A DNA stretch of 64,000 nt. Source: Oscillospiraceae bacterium. GTDB taxonomy: Bacteria; Bacillota; Clostridia; Oscillospirales; Ruminococcaceae. Position numbers and translations under genes: made by a program. The notes under the pieces were generated by a model. It was not told the DNA's origin. It ran no database searches and saw nothing but the letters and a program-made list of their open reading frames with translations. The stretch's first letter is position 1; each line of letters opens with the position of its first letter. This document shows, one piece after another, positions 62,187 through 64,000 of the stretch. The DNA lies in the NCBI GenBank assembly GCA_024404815.1, contig JAKSPL010000001.1, positions 1-64,000 of the forward strand. The letters run 5' to 3'.

Positions 62187-64000
62187 TCAGCTGCGCATAA
62201 GCGTCCGTTTCAACAACGTCAGATCTGAGATATTGATCACGCCGTCACCGTTCTCATCTGCCTCCTGCAAGGTAAATGCGGTCGTTTTCTGCCCTGTCAG
62301 CCATTTTTGCAGCACCACAGCGTCTGCGATCGAAACCTTTCCGTCATGATTCAGATCACCTGCTTCTGACGGACTTTCACCCTCAATGAACATCTCCGCA
62401 GAATCAGTTTCGATACAGTACCGCCAGAGGCTTGCATCCTGACGCGCAAAATAGACATAGTGCCGCTGATCGGATGCATCATACGCTTCCGCAACAACAT
62501 TTGCCGAATTGTCAATGGCAAACCGCTGATCCAGATAGGAGATCGTGAGGATACCGTCCGCGCTCAGACGCCAGCTGCCGCCGCATTCGCCTTCGGTTTT
62601 TTCTCCCGATTCATACCAGTCGCCAAAGAAGAACGAACCATGCAGCGCATTTTTCAAATCACAGGTCGGTTCCTCCAGCAAAGTCACCATTCCTTTCCCA
62701 TCCATCAGATAGGCATTGCCGTCTGTACCAAGATAACAGCTTCGGCTGCCTTCTTCTTTGGTCAGGAAAATACCGATGTCAGCCGCTTTTTCTGCCGCCT
62801 TTTTGAGTACGCCTCTTTCATAAGTCCAGACAAAACCGTTTTCATCTAAAATATCATAATAGAAATACTTTTTCGGCATTGCCATATCAGTCACACGACA
62901 GACAGCCGTTTTCGAAGACGATACGGTATACAGGCAAACTTTCCCTTCTGTCGTCAGGTAGATCGGGAATTCTTCCGTTGCAAGAATCTCCGCGCAGTTG
63001 TCTGCGATCTTGATACTGATATTCTCGTCGTTCTGACGATAGATACCATAAAGCTTGTGGTCATCCGTCATCGCGCAGTTTTCACGGATGCTGACAAAAT
63101 GTTCTTCCGGCAAGATCTGCTCACCGTCCACATACAGCGTACCGTCTTTATGCAGTTCCATTGGTGCAAAATGGAATGAACTGATGCCTGAAAGCGTGTC
63201 GAGAAAGACACTCTGCAATGCGGATACGCCCTCTCGCAGCAATGTGACTTCACCGTTTGTTCCGTCAATATGGAACAGGCGGCTGCCGACTTTCGTCTCT
63301 ACAACATCTCCCATTCCTGTCGGATAAGTATAGTCCGCCCATGAGATCACATGATTTGCAATGGGTTCATGTTTGAGATTCTGCGGCTCCACCGTAATCG
63401 TACCGCAATAGATCTCCTCTCCGTCCAACAGCACATGATACGCAGTTTCGCCCTCGGCAAGCGTATAAAGTTCCTGTCTGCCTGACATACTGCCGAATTC
63501 ATCATCTTCAAAAATCAATGAATGGTCGTCAATGATAATCTCATACGAATCATCTTCAAAGAGTCCGTTCGGTCTGATTTCAATGGTCTCGGCATATCCC
63601 TGCTCAAAGGTGTAATCCTGAAGCCGAAGAAGGTCTTTTCTGTCAAACGCGCTGCGGCTCTTCACATTTTCAAGCATACAGTAATCCAGACACATATTGT
63701 GCAGAAATGACAGGTCATCCAGCGTCATATCCCGAAGTGTCAGCGACATGATCTGCGGATAATTTGTCAGGACTGCCAGATCAGAAAAACTGCCGCCTTC
63801 CAGCGTCAATGACTGTAAATGCGGCAGTGCTTTCAAAAAAGAAAGGTCTGTCACGCCGGTCAGATCCAGATATTCAGCATGAATGGCAGAAAGTTCTTCG
63901 GCGGAAAGTTTTCCGTCTCCGTCTTTGTCACGGCCGGATTCTATCATCTGCTTTTCGATGATCTCATCCAGCTTCGGTGTCGCAGAGTCATCTGCCGCAG
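62187..64000 (-). CDS. LRR protein with dockerin (5' end beyond window)
   Basis: At least 604 residues; the frame is open to the right edge, so the start and any signal peptide are missing. An EF-hand-like loop (DKDGDGKLSAEEL) precedes leucine-rich repeats (LTGVTDLSFLKALPHLQSLTL), the arrangement of internalin-like clostridial surface proteins. The middle 350 residues are beta-rich repeats resembling propeller-type display domains. The C-terminal dockerin is complete (GDLNHDGKVSIADAV and DENGDGVINISDL). Role inferred as surface binding; no catalytic motif seen. Confidence 0.82.
   Translation of the reverse strand, partial: AADDSATPKLDEIIEKQMIESGRDKDGDGKLSAEELSAIHAEYLDLTGVTDLSFLKALPHLQSLTLEGGSFSDLAVLTNYPQIMSLTLRDMTLDDLSFLHNMCLDYCMLENVKSRSAFDRKDLLRLQDYTFEQGYAETIEIRPNGLFEDDSYEIIIDDHSLIFEDDEFGSMSGRQELYTLAEGETAYHVLLDGEEIYCGTITVEPQNLKHEPIANHVISWADYTYPTGMGDVVETKVGSRLFHIDGTNGEVTLLREGVSALQSVFLDTLSGISSFHFAPMELHKDGTLYVDGEQILPEEHFVSIRENCAMTDDHKLYGIYRQNDENISIKIADNCAEILATEEFPIYLTTEGKVCLYTVSSSKTAVCRVTDMAMPKKYFYYDILDENGFVWTYERGVLKKAAEKAADIGIFLTKEEGSRSCYLGTDGNAYLMDGKGMVTLLEEPTCDLKNALHGSFFFGDWYESGEKTEGECGGSWRLSADGILTISYLDQRFAIDNSANVVAEAYDASDQRHYVYFARQDASLWRYCIETDSAEMFIEGESPSEAGDLNHDGKVSIADAVVLQKWLTGQKTTAFTLQEADENGDGVINISDLTLLKRTLMRS

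Overview
The window comes from a Gram-positive, anaerobic, fibre-degrading gut or rumen type of bacterium, most likely a Ruminococcus-like member of the Oscillospiraceae. The evidence is six exported proteins ending in cellulosome-type dockerin domains, a lipoprotein with cohesin-like sequence, reverse rubrerythrin with a PerR-type regulator, the dgt-dnaG-rpoD gene order, strong GGAGG ribosome sites and consensus TTGACA-17-TATAAT promoters. Base composition is balanced and genes are densely packed on both strands. I see no prophage, integrase, intact insertion sequence or CRISPR array.

Layout. 0-3 kb: peroxide defence (reverse rubrerythrin, PerR) and an exported asparagine-rich protein. 3-7 kb: a metallo-beta-lactamase-fold hydrolase and a large CotH-dockerin protein. 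7-12 kb: a BceRS-BceAB-type peptide sensing and detoxification module whose ABC promoter carries phased repeats. 12-18 kb: a cohesin-like lipoprotein and an overlapping operon of an ABC-2 exporter with leuA. 18-23 kb: a small membrane protein, then dgt-dnaG-rpoD. 23-29 kb: isochorismatase, VOC protein, an XRE/desulfoferrodoxin fusion, a dockerin glycosidase-like protein, a TM1266-type regulator and a MATE pump. 29-39 kb: uvrA, two paralogous membrane proteins, a flavoprotein, flotillin, a pseudouridine synthase and a TrmH-type methyltransferase. 39-48 kb: dockerin proteins with transglutaminase-like and GLUG-like parts, a CotH lipoprotein and a GH3 lipoprotein. 48-55 kb: a VanW/adenylation/carrier-protein operon, small genes, and a sugar-binding-protein/LytTR regulator followed by a second VanW. 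55-64 kb: tRNA-Leu, a MarR-MATE operon, a heparinase-like dockerin protein, small enzymes and a partial LRR-dockerin protein.

How it fits together. The extracellular theme is polysaccharide and cell-surface work: dockerin proteins with lyase-like, glycosidase-like, CotH, transglutaminase-like and repeat domains could dock on cohesins elsewhere in the genome or on the lipoprotein here. The strongest new signal is a 12-bp motif close to CATCTTAGTCGC. It is repeated four times at exactly 21-bp spacing upstream of the dockerin gene at 41.7 kb. It recurs in a similar, partly inverted array just upstream of the promoter of the PBP/LytTR regulator at 52.2 kb. This suggests that the regulator controls itself, the adjacent vanW gene and a distant dockerin protein. 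Other observations worth following are the XRE-superoxide-reductase-like fusion that keeps all metal ligands but lacks the usual Glu-Lys pair, and the Dlt-like activation module that has no DltB or DltD.
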